A stretch of 64,000 bases of DNA from Knoellia sp. p5-6-4 (GTDB lineage Bacteria > Actinomycetota > Actinomycetes > Actinomycetales > Dermatophilaceae). Both the position numbers and the translations under genes were made by a program. Positions 25,106 through 35,185 of the stretch are shown here, piece by piece; positions within the stretch are counted from its first letter, which is position 1; every line of letters starts with the position of its first letter. The notes under the pieces were generated by a model that worked only from the letters and a program-made list of their open reading frames with translations, was not told where the DNA came from and did no database searches. The stretch covers positions 2,289,958 through 2,353,957 of the forward strand of contig NZ_JARGZF010000001.1 in the NCBI RefSeq assembly GCF_029222705.1, written 5' to 3'.

Positions 25106-26383
25106 GTGCCCCTGCTGCTCGACCTGACGCCGCTGCGCGTCAGCCCCGAGTACCGGCGGCTCTACACCGGCTTCACGTTCAGCAACGTCGGCTCGCAGAT
25201 GGCGACCGTGACCATCGGCCTGCAGGTCTACGACCTCACGAAGTCCACCGCCGCCGTCGGTCTCGTCGGCCTCTTCGCGCTGGTGCCGCTCGTCGGGCTC
25301 GGGCTCTACGGCGGCTCGCTCGCCGACCACCACGACCGCCGGCTGGTCGCGCTCGCGGCCCAGGGAGCCAGCTGGCTCACCAGCATCCTGTGCGCGGTGC
25401 AGGCCTTCCTCGGCAACACCAACGTGTGGGTGCTCTACGCCTTGGTCGCCCTGTGGAACGGCTCCTTCGCGGTGGCCTCGCCGTCGCGGACCTCGATCTA
25501 CCCGCGCATCCTCGAGTCCCGCCTGCTGCCGGCGGCCAACGCGCTCTCGGTGTTCGCCATGAACGCCTCGCTCACCGTGGGCCCGCTCCTCGCGGGCGTT
25601 CTGGTCGACTGGGGAGGCTTCCGCACGGCCTACGCGGTCGACGCCGTCGTCACGACGGCCGCGCTCTGGGGGCTCTGGCGCCTGCGCGCCCTGCCGCCCG
25701 AGCCGCACGACGACGAGCACGCGGCGACCCGGCCCGGGCTGCGGTCGGTGCTCGACGGCTTCCGGTTCCTCAGCACCCGACCCAACGTGCGCATGACGTT
25801 CGTGGCCGACATCGCCGCGATGTTGCTGGCCCAGCCGCGGGTGCTGTTCCCGGCTGCCGGTGCCGTCATCTTCGGCGGCGGCGCCAAGACCGTCGGAGCG
25901 CTCAGCGCCGCCGCGGCGGTGGGCGGCATCGTGGCCATGGCGTTCTCGGGGCGCCTCGGCCACGTGCGTCGCCAGGGCGTGGCGATCCTCGTCAGCATCG
26001 TCGGGTGGGGCTTCGCCATCGCGGGCTTCGGGGTGGCGATGCTCGCCAGCGGCGGCGCACTCACCCAGCAGCAGGCGCTGTGGGCGGGGCTCGCCTGCAT
26101 GGCAGTGGCCGGGGCCTCCGACTCGGTGAGCGCCGTCTTCCGCACGACGATCCTGCAGTCAGCTACGCCCGACCACCTGCGCGGGCGCCTCCAGGGCGTC
26201 TTCATCGTCGTCGTCGCGGGCGGCCCGCGGCTCGGTGAGCTGGTCGGCGGTCTCGCGACGAAGGTGCTGGGGGAGGGCTGGACCGCCGTGGTCGGTGGCC
26301 TGCTGTGTGTCCTGGCCATCGGCGTCCTCGCCCGCCTGCAGCCCGGCTTCGTCCGCTACGACTCCCGCCACCCGACCCCGTAG
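25106..26383 (+). CDS. MFS transporter
   Basis: Major facilitator of 425 residues with MFS_3-like layout: SPEYRRLYTGFTFSNVGSQM at the N-terminus, loop 2-3 GGSLADHHDRRLV, RTSIYPRILESRLLPAANAL after TM4 and DHLRGRLQGVFIVV late in the second half. GTG 25106 is only 42 bases from the divergent NYN gene. Substrate unknown; export of a small molecule is the likely role. Confidence 0.87.
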   Translation: MPLLLDLTPLRVSPEYRRLYTGFTFSNVGSQMATVTIGLQVYDLTKSTAAVGLVGLFALVPLVGLGLYGGSLADHHDRRLVALAAQGASWLTSILCAVQAFLGNTNVWVLYALVALWNGSFAVASPSRTSIYPRILESRLLPAANALSVFAMNASLTVGPLLAGVLVDWGGFRTAYAVDAVVTTAALWGLWRLRALPPEPHDDEHAATRPGLRSVLDGFRFLSTRPNVRMTFVADIAAMLLAQPRVLFPAAGAVIFGGGAKTVGALSAAAAVGGIVAMAFSGRLGHVRRQGVAILVSIVGWGFAIAGFGVAMLASGGALTQQQALWAGLACMAVAGASDSVSAVFRTTILQSATPDHLRGRLQGVFIVVVAGGPRLGELVGGLATKVLGEGWTAVVGGLLCVLAIGVLARLQPGFVRYDSRHPTP

Positions 26384-26475
26384 GCCCCGACTGCCCGCGA
26401 AGGCGTGGACAACCGGCGACCGAGCGGCCCCGGTCGCCCCGTGTTTCGATGGGCACCCGGCCTGATGGAGGCAGC

Positions 26476-27549
26476 GTGCAGGTCGTCGTCACCGGAGCGA
26501 GCGGCATCGTGGGCAGCGCGCTGCTGCGCGCCCTGACCGGCCGCGGCCACGACGTCACCGCGGTATGCCGCCGCGTCCCGCAGGCGCCCGGCGCACCCGG
26601 GCGCGCCGAGGGCGTGACCTGGGTGTCGCACGACCTCGCCGACCGGGCGGGCGACTCCCGTCTCCCGCAGTTCGTGCGCGACGCGGACGGCGTGGTGCAC
26701 CTGGCCTGGGGCCTGCAGCCGATGCACAACCGCGGACACCTGCGCCGGGTCGACCTCGGCGGCTCCCTCGCCGTCATCCGCGCGGTGCGGGCCGAGCGTG
26801 TGCCGCACCTGGTGTTCGGCTCGTCGGTGGGCACCTATGCCCCGCGGGTCAGCGACGAGGTCGTCGACGAACGCTGGCCGGCGACCGGCATCCCGGGCTC
26901 GGTCTACAGCCGGCACAAGGCGTTCGTCGAGCGGGTCCTCGACCGGGTTGAGGAGGCCGGCGACGACCTCGTGGTGGCGAGGACGCGGCCCTCGCTCGTC
27001 GGCCAGCGCGCGGCGGGCAGCGCCATGCTGCGCCTGGGCTTCCCGTTCCTGCTGCCGGCCCCGCTGCTGCGCCACGTGGGCGTGCTGCCGCTCGACCGCG
27101 GCTTCGCGCTGCAGTTCGTTCATGCCGACGACGTGGCCGACGCGATGGTGCGCATCCTCGAGTCGCGGGCCGGAGGGGCGTTCAACCTTGCCGCCGACGG
27201 TGTGCTGCGCCAGCCCGAGATCGCTGACGCCTTTGGTGGCTGGCCGCTGCACCTGCCGCGACCCTGGGCCCTGCGGCTGGTCGGGGCCCTCTGGCGGGCG
27301 GGCGTGCAGCCGCTCGACCCGGGCTGGCTGGAGATGGCGTTCAGGGTGCCGTTCATGGACACCGCCCGGGCGCGCGACGTGCTGGGGTGGCAGCCGCAGC
27401 ACACCGCTCGCGAGGTGCTCGACGAGGTGGTCGCCGGCATGGCCGACCGCGCAGACGGACCCTTCCCGCCCCTGCGGGCACGGACCCCCGGCGACGAGCT
27501 CGGGTACCTGCTGCGGCACGGGCCGGTCTGGTGGCGCCCCGAGACCTGA
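26476..27549 (+). CDS. NAD(P)-dependent epimerase/dehydratase
   Basis: Extended SDR of 357 residues. The Rossmann motif TGASGIVGSALL sits at residues 6-17, and the active-site YxxxK is represented by YSRHK. A catalytic-Ser region FGSSVGTYAP precedes it. The C-terminal 100 residues are more divergent and basic, ending in WWRPET. GGAGG six bases before GTG 26476 fixes the start. Substrate not predictable; sugar-nucleotide epimerase genes do not surround it. Confidence 0.87.
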   Translation: MQVVVTGASGIVGSALLRALTGRGHDVTAVCRRVPQAPGAPGRAEGVTWVSHDLADRAGDSRLPQFVRDADGVVHLAWGLQPMHNRGHLRRVDLGGSLAVIRAVRAERVPHLVFGSSVGTYAPRVSDEVVDERWPATGIPGSVYSRHKAFVERVLDRVEEAGDDLVVARTRPSLVGQRAAGSAMLRLGFPFLLPAPLLRHVGVLPLDRGFALQFVHADDVADAMVRILESRAGGAFNLAADGVLRQPEIADAFGGWPLHLPRPWALRLVGALWRAGVQPLDPGWLEMAFRVPFMDTARARDVLGWQPQHTAREVLDEVVAGMADRADGPFPPLRARTPGDELGYLLRHGPVWWRPET

Positions 27550-27584
27550 CCCGCGGTCGAGCAGCGTCCCGGGCGAGGGTGAGG

Positions 27585-28472
27585 TCAGCCCGAGCGGCGG
27601 TGGCGCACGTCCTCGTCGGTGCGCATCGCCCAGCGGACGACGGAGGTCGCCGCGCCCCCGAGCGGCCGGCCCACCAGGTGCTCGGTGACGGGCAGCCACG
27701 GCAGCCGCAGCGGCCGGCGGGCCCACCGGGGCAGCATCGCCACGGCACCGGCCGCCAGCGCGGCATACCCGGGGCGTGCGGCGAGCGGCAGCGGCGGGTG
27801 CACGAGCAGGAAGCGGGCGGCGTCGCGGGCCTCCGGCGTGCTGGCCAGCTCGGATCGGTAGGACTCGATGCCCTCGCGCAGCTGCGCCACGGTGGTCGGC
27901 GGGTCCAGCACCCCCAGCCGGCTGGCGACCACGGCGGTCTGCTCGACGTAGGTGTCGGCCTCCTCGGGGGTGAGCGGCTGCTCGGCGTACCGCTGGTAGG
28001 AGGTCAGGAAGCTGTCGGCCTCGGTGAGGTGCACCCATCGCAGCAGGTGTGGGTCGTCGGCGGCGTAGGCCCGACCGTCCGGGGCGACCCCGCGCACCCG
28101 GCGGTGGATGCCGCGCACCCGGGCGATCTGCCGCTCCGCGTGCTCGATGGTGCCGAACGTCGTCGTGGCGAGGAACTCGCTGGTGCGCTGCAGGCGGCCC
28201 CACGGGTCGCCCTTGTAGCCGGAGTGGCCCGCGACGCCGGCCATGGCCAGCGGGTGCAGCGACTGCAGCAGCAGGGCGCGGATGCCGGCCGGGAACATCG
28301 AGGCGTCGGCGTGCACCCGCCAGATGGGGTCGTCGGGGGTGAACCACCGTGGGCCCTCGGTGAGCCAGATCGCGGCGGCCTTCTCCCGGGCGTCCTCGCC
28401 GGCCACCCGCGACCGCAGGGCGCTCGCGAGCTGGGTGCGCGCCAGGCTGAGGGCGGGGTCGAGTGGGCTCAC
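27585..28472 (-). CDS. Oxygenase MpaB family (DUF2236) protein
   Basis: Protein of 295 residues of the DUF2236/ER-bound oxygenase MpaB-like family, related to latex-clearing protein heme oxygenases. Visible family marks are IWRVHADASMFPAGIRALLLQSLHPLAMAGVAGHSGYKGDPWGRL (given here only as landmarks: the LHPLAMAGV and DPWGR segments) and the later LLRWVHLTEADSFL. Heme-binding His candidates lie in these segments. GTG start at 28472. Convergent with the epimerase gene; substrate unknown. Confidence 0.85.
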   Translation of the reverse strand: MSPLDPALSLARTQLASALRSRVAGEDAREKAAAIWLTEGPRWFTPDDPIWRVHADASMFPAGIRALLLQSLHPLAMAGVAGHSGYKGDPWGRLQRTSEFLATTTFGTIEHAERQIARVRGIHRRVRGVAPDGRAYAADDPHLLRWVHLTEADSFLTSYQRYAEQPLTPEEADTYVEQTAVVASRLGVLDPPTTVAQLREGIESYRSELASTPEARDAARFLLVHPPLPLAARPGYAALAAGAVAMLPRWARRPLRLPWLPVTEHLVGRPLGGAATSVVRWAMRTDEDVRHRRSG

Positions 28473-28513
28473 GTGACGTCGAACGGCACAGCGGCGGTCG
28501 AGGTTCCGCCGGT

Positions 28514-29176
28514 TCAGGCCTCGCCGGGGCGCACCAGACCGGTCTCGTAGGCGGCGACCACTGCCTGCACCCGGTCGCGCAGGCCCAGCTTCATCAGCAC
28601 GCTCGAGACGTGGGTCTTCACCGTCGCCTCGCCGAGGTAGAGGTCGGCCGCGATCTCGGCGTTGGACATCCCGCGGGCCAGCAGGGCGAGCACGTCGCGC
28701 TCGCGGGCGGTCAGCGTGTCGAGCACCGCCGAGCGCTGGGTCCGCCCCGGGGTTGCGGCGGCGAACGACTCGATCACCCGCAGCGTGACCGAGGGGTCGA
28801 GCAGCCCACCGCCGCCGGCCACCGCGCGCACGGCGTCGATGAGCTGCTCAGGCGGCGAGACCTTGAGCAGGAAGCCGCTCACCCCGGCCCGCAGCGCGCC
28901 CTCGAGGTACTCGTCCTCGCCGAAGGTCGTGAGGATGACGACCCTCGTCTGGGGGCTGGCGGCCAGCACCCGCCGCGACCCCTCGATGCCGTCGACGTGG
29001 GGCATCCGCACGTCCATCAGCACGACGTCCGGGCTGGTCTGCGCCACGACGTCGACGGCAGCCGCGCCGTCCGCGGCCTCGCCGACCACCTCGATGTCGG
29101 GCTCGGCCGACAGCACCATGCGCAGCCCGACCCGCACCATGGCCTCGTCGTCGACCAGCGCCACCCTGATGGTCAT
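28514..29176 (-). CDS. NarL/LuxR-family response regulator
   Basis: Two-component regulator of 220 residues: receiver domain with Asp9-Asp10, phospho-acceptor Asp55 (VVLMDVRMPHVDG) and Lys near 105 (GFLLKVSPP), then a LuxR helix-turn-helix (LTARERDVLALLARGMSNAEI). ATG 29176 overlaps the kinase stop by ATGA, so kinase and regulator are made together. A likely target is the divergent membrane protein at 30579, as often seen for such pairs; this is inference. Confidence 0.93.
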   Translation of the reverse strand: MTIRVALVDDEAMVRVGLRMVLSAEPDIEVVGEAADGAAAVDVVAQTSPDVVLMDVRMPHVDGIEGSRRVLAASPQTRVVILTTFGEDEYLEGALRAGVSGFLLKVSPPEQLIDAVRAVAGGGGLLDPSVTLRVIESFAAATPGRTQRSAVLDTLTARERDVLALLARGMSNAEIAADLYLGEATVKTHVSSVLMKLGLRDRVQAVVAAYETGLVRPGEA

Positions 29177-30369
29177 GACCACCTCCGGTCGAGGGGGAAG
29201 CGGGCGTCGACCTCGAAGCCGCCGCCCGGCAGCGGCCCGGCGTCGAACGACCCGCCGAACATCGCGGTGCGCTCGCGCAGTCCCACCAGGCCGTGCCCCC
29301 CGATGGCACCGTTGGCGGGTTCGACCCCGTCGCGGTCGGTCACGCCGGAGCGCCCGGTGCCGCGGCCGTCGTCGGCGACGACAACGCGGATGTCGTTGTC
29401 CTGCCGGTGGATCCGCACCTGCGCGTGCGCCTGTGGGGCGTGCCGCAGCACGTTGGTGAGCCCCTCCTGCACGACCCGGTATGCCGCGACGTCCAGGGCG
29501 CGGGGCAGCTCGCCGAGGTCGCGGCTCACCTCCAGGCTCACGTCGAGCCCCGCGGCGCGCACGTCGGCCACCAGCTCGTCGGCCCGGGCGAGCGAGGCCG
29601 GGGCCACGGGCGCCTGCGTCTCGGAGTCGTCGCGCAGGATGCCCACGGTCGCCCGCAGCTCCTCCACCGACTGGCGCCCGAGCCGCTCGAGGCCGAGCAT
29701 GACCTCGCGCTCCGCCGGGCGGTCGCGGAGCACGTCGTCGAGCTGGCGGCGCAGGCCCCCGATCTGCAGGGTCATCACGCTCACCGAGTGCGCCACCGAG
29801 TCGTGCACCTCGCGGGCGATGCGGGCGCGCTCCTCCACCACGGCGGCGTGGGCGCCGGCCTCGCGCTGGGCGTCGATCTCGGCAGCCATCGCGGCGAGCT
29901 GCCGGCTGCGCTGCTGCTCCCGCCGGACGAGGGTGCCTGTCCACCAGGCGGGCACGAAGATCGCGGGGAAGAAGATGGTGTCCCAGGTGAGGCCGTGCTG
30001 CACGGCGTCGGTGGCGACGAAGACGGCGATGCTGGCCAGCACGGCCGCTCGCGACCGGGTGCGGGTGTCGGCGAAGCCGGCCCACGCCACGGCGATGAGC
30101 ATGGAGATGAGTCCGGTGCCGCCCGGGCCGGGTGCGCCGAGCAGGGTGCTGAACGGGTAGAAGCAGGCCACCGCGACGGCCCCCACAGCGGGCCAGCGAG
30201 CGGCGACGAGGAAGCCCGCACTGATCCAGGCGGAGGCGAGTGCGAGCTCGGCGAAGTGGACGTGGAACTCGGGGTCGAACCACGCCTCGTTGAGGCCGAG
30301 CAGGCCCATCGCCACGGCCGCGGCATACGGGACGAGCCGCGGGTCGCGCAGGCGGGCGGTGGTCGACAT
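29173..30369 (-). CDS. NarL-type sensor histidine kinase (HisKA_3)
   Basis: Kinase of 398 residues. Four to five membrane helices occupy residues 12-145 (for example AVGAVAVACFYPFSTLLG and LASIAVFVATDAVQHG), followed by a coiled segment and the HisKA_3 dimerisation domain with His189 in REVHDSVAHSVSVM. The HATPase part carries VVQEGLTNVLRHAP (N box), VADDGRG and GHGLVGLRER. ATG 30369 chosen since residues before it lack family sequence. The N-terminal integral membrane sensor resembles the DesK/LiaS style of envelope sensing. Confidence 0.92.
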   Translation of the reverse strand: MSTTARLRDPRLVPYAAAVAMGLLGLNEAWFDPEFHVHFAELALASAWISAGFLVAARWPAVGAVAVACFYPFSTLLGAPGPGGTGLISMLIAVAWAGFADTRTRSRAAVLASIAVFVATDAVQHGLTWDTIFFPAIFVPAWWTGTLVRREQQRSRQLAAMAAEIDAQREAGAHAAVVEERARIAREVHDSVAHSVSVMTLQIGGLRRQLDDVLRDRPAEREVMLGLERLGRQSVEELRATVGILRDDSETQAPVAPASLARADELVADVRAAGLDVSLEVSRDLGELPRALDVAAYRVVQEGLTNVLRHAPQAHAQVRIHRQDNDIRVVVADDGRGTGRSGVTDRDGVEPANGAIGGHGLVGLRERTAMFGGSFDAGPLPGGGFEVDARFPLDRRWS

Positions 30370-30578
30370 GGCCGAAACCCTAGGGCGGCAGGGGCGCCGG
30401 CGTATCCCCCTTGGGAGGGAGAGGTCGGCGAGGAGCTCCGTCTCGTGGGGGAGGCCAGCTCGGTGCGCCGCGGGGGAGCCGCGCTGAGGGCGGGCCGGCG
30501 GAGGGTTGTCCTGTCGCCGAGCACCGGCGGACGCCCGGAGGGTCCGGGCCACGAGAACGACCTCGAGAAGGAATCGCC

Positions 30579-31301
30579 ATGACCGCCAACAGCTCCACCC
30601 TCGGCGCCACCAACCGCGCCGCCGCACCGTCCGCCTCCGGGGCAGCCGAGGATGCCCGGCGCGCCTCGTCCCGGATCCTGCCAGTGGCCGCCGCCATCGC
30701 CCTCGTCGCCGGACCCGTCCTCTGGTCGCTGGGGATGTTCACCTCCCCGCCGTCCGACTCCATGGCCGACGCCGACTACATCGCCTCCCTGGCACGGGAC
30801 ACGACGATGACCCAGGTCTCGGCGCTCTTCCTGCACTACGGCAACCTCGCGATCGCCCTCGGTGTGCTGGCCGCGCCGTCGCTGGTGCGCCGGGCCCGTG
30901 GCGCGTGGCTGACGGTGGTCGGGGCCCTGCTCACGACCATCGGCTTCGCCAACGTGTCGGGCATGGTGCTCAGCGACTGGTGGAACGCCTCGGCCGGCCG
31001 GGCTCTCTCCAGCGAGCAGGCGGTCGAGGTCTTCCGCGGCGTCAAGGAGGCCTCGCTGCTGTGGATGTGGGACGGCACCGAGCTGTTCAGCCTGGTCGGG
31101 CCGATCCTGCTGCTGGTCGGGCTGGCCCGTGCCGGGGTGCTGGGCTGGTGGACCATCGCCTTGTTCCTCGGTGGCGTCGCCGGGCTGATGGCCTTCGGGG
31201 CCGGCTTGCCCGTCGTGGTCGCGGTGATGGTGCTCATCGGGTTCTCGCCCTTCGCCCTCATCGGCCTCCGGCTCCTGCAGCGCAGCCGCCTGCAGTCGTA
31301 G
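30579..31301 (+). CDS. Hypothetical six-helix membrane protein
   Basis: Integral membrane protein of 240 residues with a short Ser/Ala-rich cytoplasmic N-terminus and about six helices (ILPVAAAIALVAGPVLW, LFLHYGNLAIALGVLAAP, LTVVGALLTTIGFANVSG, LFSLVGPILLLVGLA, ALFLGGVAGLMAFGAG, VAVMVLIGFSPFALIGL). No catalytic motif was recognised. AGAAGGAATCGCC precedes ATG 30579. It faces the NarL-type two-component pair across a 209-base divergent gap and is followed by a strong terminator. Confidence 0.8.
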   Translation: MTANSSTLGATNRAAAPSASGAAEDARRASSRILPVAAAIALVAGPVLWSLGMFTSPPSDSMADADYIASLARDTTMTQVSALFLHYGNLAIALGVLAAPSLVRRARGAWLTVVGALLTTIGFANVSGMVLSDWWNASAGRALSSEQAVEVFRGVKEASLLWMWDGTELFSLVGPILLLVGLARAGVLGWWTIALFLGGVAGLMAFGAGLPVVVAVMVLIGFSPFALIGLRLLQRSRLQS

Positions 31302-31329
31302 GCGCACACAGCACGGCACCCGTCACGGC

Positions 31330-31365
31330 GGCGCCCGCCCTCCGCGTTGACGGAGGGCGGGCGCC
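31330..31365 (+). terminator. 15-bp stem hairpin terminator
   Basis: Perfect 15-base inverted repeat (31330-31344 and 31351-31365) with a 6-base loop CGTTGA, 29 bases after the stop of the membrane protein gene and just before the 3' end of the convergent small gene. Serves either or both strands. Confidence 0.85.
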
Positions 31366-31399
31366 CTGGTGCTCAGGGGGCCTTCGAGCGGGAGACCCC

Positions 31400-31804
31400 C
31401 TACCGCGGCCGGCGCTTGGGCAGCTGGCGGGGGAGCTGCCGCACCCGCTCGGACGTGGACGGCATCTCGTGCGGTCGCTTGCGCATGGTCAGGTCACTGC
31501 GGGCGACCAGCTCGGCGAGCGGCGTGGTGGTGGTGGGGTGGGCCGCGATCGGCTCCTCACCGGAGAACACGACCCAGACCGGCTCGTCCGACTCCTGCCG
31601 CGGGTCGAAGGTCTTCAGCACACTGCCCTCGCGCACGGTGGCGGCGTGCTCCACAGCGCGACGGCGGGCCTTCTGGCGCTCCATCGCCTTCTTGGCTGCC
31701 GCCATCGCCGGGTCCTTGGCCTGTTGCGCAAGCACGACGACGTGGGGGCCGTACTTCACGCCCCACTTGACGATGTTGCCGACTGCCTTGCCCCGATCTG
31801 GCAT
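31400..31804 (-). CDS. Conserved hypothetical protein, 134 residues
   Basis: Basic protein with an N-terminal MPDRGKAVGNIVKWGVKYGP segment, a helical Lys/Arg-rich region (KKAMERQKARRRAVEHAATV) and a more ordered middle (VLKTFDPRQESDEPVWVVFSGEEPIAA), ending in a basic tail. GGGAGG seven bases before ATG 31804 supports this start over ATG 31837. Divergent from pdxH with a 47-base gap. I do not recognise the family; the charge suggests nucleic-acid or membrane-surface contact. Confidence 0.7.
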   Translation of the reverse strand: MPDRGKAVGNIVKWGVKYGPHVVVLAQQAKDPAMAAAKKAMERQKARRRAVEHAATVREGSVLKTFDPRQESDEPVWVVFSGEEPIAAHPTTTTPLAELVARSDLTMRKRPHEMPSTSERVRQLPRQLPKRRPR

Positions 31805-31851
31805 TCGCGCCTCCCTGTGTCGTGGCTGGGCTCTCACCCTAATCTCGTGCC

Positions 31852-32532
31852 ATGACCGATGCGCACCGTGTGGACTACACCGGCGAGGGGCTCTCCGAGG
31901 TCGACATCGCCCCGACGCCCTGGCAGCAGGCGCATCAGTGGGTGGCCGAGGCCCAGGCGCGCTCGCGCGAGCTCGGCGACGTGCCCGAGCCGCTCGCGCT
32001 GTCCGTGGCCACTGTCGACCCCGACGGCCGGCCCAACGTGCGCACCGTGCTCATGCGCTTCTTCGACGAGCGGGGGCCGGGTTTCGTCACCAACACCGAG
32101 TCGACCAAGGGCCTGGAGATCGCCGCGACCGGGGGGATCGCCGCCTCGCTCACCTGGCCGGCGATGTTCCGCGCCATCCGGTTCCGCGGGGCCTCCGAGC
32201 CGCTGACCCGCGAGGAGGTCGCGGGCTACTTCGGTTCGCGGCCCTGGGCCTCGCGCATCAGCGCCTGGGCCTCGCAGCAGTCGCGGCCGATCGAGGGCAG
32301 GGCTGGCCTCGAGGAGGCCTACGAGCGGTATGCCGCGCAGTGGCCGGATCGCGGCAATGTCGACGACGTGCCCGTCCCCGACTTCTGGGGCGGCTACCGG
32401 GTGGTCTGCGACGAGGTCGAGTTCTGGGGCGGCCGGCGCAACCGGCTGCACGACCGCCTCGTGTTCACGCGCGTGGGGGAGGGCTCCCTCGACGAGCCGA
32501 GCGCGTGGCGGCTGCACCGCCGGCAGCCCTAG
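31852..32532 (+). CDS. pdxH: Pyridoxamine 5'-phosphate oxidase
   Basis: FMN enzyme of 226 residues oxidising pyridoxine or pyridoxamine 5'-phosphate to PLP. The FMN-binding split-barrel shows VRTVLMRFFDERG and GFVTNTESTKG, the substrate-side SRPWASRISAWASQQS and the C-terminal dimer signature FWGGRRNRLHDRLVF with terminal WRLHRRQP, a full PdxH length. Stands alone; stop is six bases from the convergent PsiE gene. Confidence 0.95.
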   Translation: MTDAHRVDYTGEGLSEVDIAPTPWQQAHQWVAEAQARSRELGDVPEPLALSVATVDPDGRPNVRTVLMRFFDERGPGFVTNTESTKGLEIAATGGIAASLTWPAMFRAIRFRGASEPLTREEVAGYFGSRPWASRISAWASQQSRPIEGRAGLEEAYERYAAQWPDRGNVDDVPVPDFWGGYRVVCDEVEFWGGRRNRLHDRLVFTRVGEGSLDEPSAWRLHRRQP

Positions 32533-32538
32533 CTGTCC

Positions 32539-33036
32539 TCAGCCGGTTGCCGGGGAGGGCTCGGTCAGGTCGGGCCTGCCGTCGCTGTCGCGGTCACCCT
32601 CGGTCGGCTCGCGCTCCTTGCGGCGCAGCAGGAAGCCGGCCACCGAGAGCACGACGATCGTGACGGTGAGGATGCCGATGAGCCAGATCATGTCCTGGAA
32701 CTCCGGCTTGCCGAGCAGCTCGGGCGCCTTCACCGACAGGACGACGATCTCCTTCAGGGACGCGATGATGCCGACGAGGATGAACGGCTCGGCGACGAGC
32801 TCGCGCCGCGAGAGCGTGGTGCGCACGGCGAAGAGCAGCTCGACGACGATGAAGACCAGCAGGAGCAGGTCGAGCACCTTCGCGGCGACGTCGGTGACAT
32901 CGTTCGTGCCCAGCTTGAGGAACTCGAGGACGGCACGGACGAGGACGACGGCGGCGATGACGAACAGGATCATCGCGACCACGAGGTAGACGACGTTCTC
33001 GGCCCGCTCGATGGCCTTCTCGGTCCAGTCCTTCAT
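32539..33036 (-). CDS. PsiE-family (phosphate-starvation-inducible) membrane protein
   Basis: Membrane protein of 165 residues with four helices ([74 protein letters not shown]) and an acidic C-terminal tail. Pattern and length match the PsiE family. Role unknown; phosphate control is a family annotation only. Divergent from edd over a 238-base gap that contains GTGTG-(8)-CACAC at 33183-33200 and a TAGTGT -10-like box at 33181-33186. Confidence 0.82.
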   Translation of the reverse strand: MKDWTEKAIERAENVVYLVVAMILFVIAAVVLVRAVLEFLKLGTNDVTDVAAKVLDLLLLVFIVVELLFAVRTTLSRRELVAEPFILVGIIASLKEIVVLSVKAPELLGKPEFQDMIWLIGILTVTIVVLSVAGFLLRRKEREPTEGDRDSDGRPDLTEPSPATG

Positions 33037-33274
33037 GGGGGCATCCTCGCGCCGAGCCGGGGCTCAGCACCACGACACGCCGAGTGGTCGTGTGACGGAA
33101 CCCCATCTCGCGACGTGGTCTACCCGTCCGTATGACGGGATGGGATGGCAGGGTTCTGGAGTCGGGGACGTCGCTGGCCCTAGTGTGACCGGTGCCACAC
33201 CAGACGCGAGCGCCACCGTCGCCGTTCGCCCGTGGCCCCTTTCCGGGCCGCCTGCGAACCGCGAGGAGAACACC

Positions 33275-35185
33275 GTGCCCCGTCCTGTCCTGCCCGTCCA
33301 TCCTGTCGTCGCCGACGTCACCGCGAAGGTGGCCGAGCGCAGCCGTGCCAGCCGCGCGGCATACCTCTCGCGCACCTCGGCGGCCGCGGCCGAGCGTGGC
33401 CTGCGGCCGGCCCGGGCTGACCTCGGGTGCAGCAACCTCGCCCACGCCGTCGCCGCGTGCGGCGGCTCCGACCGGGTCGCGATGACCGGGGTGAGCGCGG
33501 TCAGCCTCGGCATCGTCACGTCCTACAACGACATGCTGTCGGCCCACGCGCCCTACGAGCACTACCCGCAGGCCATCAAGGACACCGCCCGGGAGGTCGG
33601 TGCGGTGGCACGGGTGGCCGGCGGCGTGCCGGCCATGTGCGACGGCATCACGCAGGGCCGGGCCGGCATGGAGCTGAGCCTCTTCAGCCGCGACGTCATC
33701 GCCATGTCGACCGCGATCGCGCTCTCGCACGACGTCTTCGACGGTGCGCTGATGCTCGGCGTCTGCGACAAGATCGTCCCCGGCCTGGTGGAGGGGGCCC
33801 TGACCTTCGGGCACCTGCCGACCGCGTTCGTGCCCGCCGGTCCGATGGCCTCGGGGCGGTCGAACGCCGAGAAGGCCGAGGTGCGCAGGGCGTTTGCCGA
33901 CGGGAAGGCCGGGCGCGAGGAGCTGCTCGAGTCCGAGATCGCCAGCTACCACTCGCCGGGCACCTGCACCTTCTACGGCACCGCCAACTCCAACCAGCTG
34001 CTCATGGACGTCATGGGGCTGCACCTGCCGGGCGCCGCGTTCGTGCACCCCGACGACCCGGTGCGCGCGGCCCTGACCGACGCGGCCACCCGGCGGGTCG
34101 CCGAGATCGCCTCGGGCGAGCAGGTCTACGGCATCGGCCAGGTCGTCGACGAGAAGGCGGTCGTCAACGGGGTCGTGGCCCTGCTCTCGACTGGCGGCTC
34201 GACGAACCACACCATGCACCTGGTCGCCATGGCCGCCGCGGCGGGCATCCACCTGACCTGGGACGACTTCGACGAGCTGTCGGCGGTCGTGCCGCTGCTC
34301 GCCCGGATCTACCCCAACGGCCCCGCCGACGTGAACCACTTCCACGCCGCCGGCGGCACCTCCTTCCTGGTGCGCAGCCTGCTCGACGCGGGCCTGCTGC
34401 ACGAGGACGTGCAGACCCTTGCCGGGCCGGGCCTGTCCCGCTACACCCAGCGTCCCGTCCTCGACGCCGAGGGCGCCCTGTTGTGGGAGGACGTGCCGCT
34501 GGAGTCGGGCGACCGCGCCGTGCTGCGCCCGGCGACCGACCCCTTCGCGCCCGACGGCGGCCTGCGGATGCTGCGGGGCTCGCTCGGCAACGCCGTCATC
34601 AAGGTCTCGGCGGTCGCGGAGGAGCACCGCGTCGTCGAGGCCCCGGCGCGGGTGTTCACCGACCAGGTCGGTTTCCTCACCGCCTTCTCGCGGCGCGAGC
34701 TCGACCGCGACGTCGTGGTCGTCATCCGCGAGCAGGGCCCGTCGGCCAACGGCATGCCCGAGCTGCACGCCCTGACGCCCTCGCTGGGCGTGCTGCAGAA
34801 GCGGGGGTATGCCGTGGCGCTGGTGACCGACGGCCGCATGAGCGGGGCGTCGGGCGCGATCCCCGCGGCCATCCACGTGACGCCGGAGTCGGTGCACGCG
34901 GGGCCGATCAGCCGAGTGCGCGACGGCGACGTGGTCCGCCTCGACGCCAATGCCGGCACCCTCGACGTGCTGGTCGACCCCGGCGAGCTCGCCTCCCGCC
35001 CGCCGGCGATGCGTGCGGCCCCGGAGGAGTACGGCACCGGGCGTGAGCTCTTCCACCCGCTGCGCACCGCCGTCGGCCGAGCCGACGAGGGTGCCCACGT
35101 CTTTGCCACACTGGCTCGCACCGCCGAGCTCGGTGACCACACCCTGACCCCCACCATCACGCCACAGCAGGAGCAGACCCGGTGA
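33275..35185 (+). CDS. edd: Phosphogluconate dehydratase
   Basis: Fe-S dehydratase of 636 residues converting 6-phosphogluconate into 2-keto-3-deoxy-6-phosphogluconate (Entner-Doudoroff pathway). IlvD/Edd signatures are [42 protein letters not shown] and the C-terminal [19 protein letters not shown]. The three cluster cysteines expected from the family are visible in segments around residues 127, 166 and 232. GAGGAGA precedes GTG 33275. It overlaps eda by GTGA, so both steps are translated as a unit. Confidence 0.95.
   Translation: MPRPVLPVHPVVADVTAKVAERSRASRAAYLSRTSAAAAERGLRPARADLGCSNLAHAVAACGGSDRVAMTGVSAVSLGIVTSYNDMLSAHAPYEHYPQAIKDTAREVGAVARVAGGVPAMCDGITQGRAGMELSLFSRDVIAMSTAIALSHDVFDGALMLGVCDKIVPGLVEGALTFGHLPTAFVPAGPMASGRSNAEKAEVRRAFADGKAGREELLESEIASYHSPGTCTFYGTANSNQLLMDVMGLHLPGAAFVHPDDPVRAALTDAATRRVAEIASGEQVYGIGQVVDEKAVVNGVVALLSTGGSTNHTMHLVAMAAAAGIHLTWDDFDELSAVVPLLARIYPNGPADVNHFHAAGGTSFLVRSLLDAGLLHEDVQTLAGPGLSRYTQRPVLDAEGALLWEDVPLESGDRAVLRPATDPFAPDGGLRMLRGSLGNAVIKVSAVAEEHRVVEAPARVFTDQVGFLTAFSRRELDRDVVVVIREQGPSANGMPELHALTPSLGVLQKRGYAVALVTDGRMSGASGAIPAAIHVTPESVHAGPISRVRDGDVVRLDANAGTLDVLVDPGELASRPPAMRAAPEEYGTGRELFHPLRTAVGRADEGAHVFATLARTAELGDHTLTPTITPQQEQTR

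Noticed and set aside
32594..35140. 848-codon minus-strand open frame
   Set aside because: Antisense to edd and PsiE, whose motifs are decisive.
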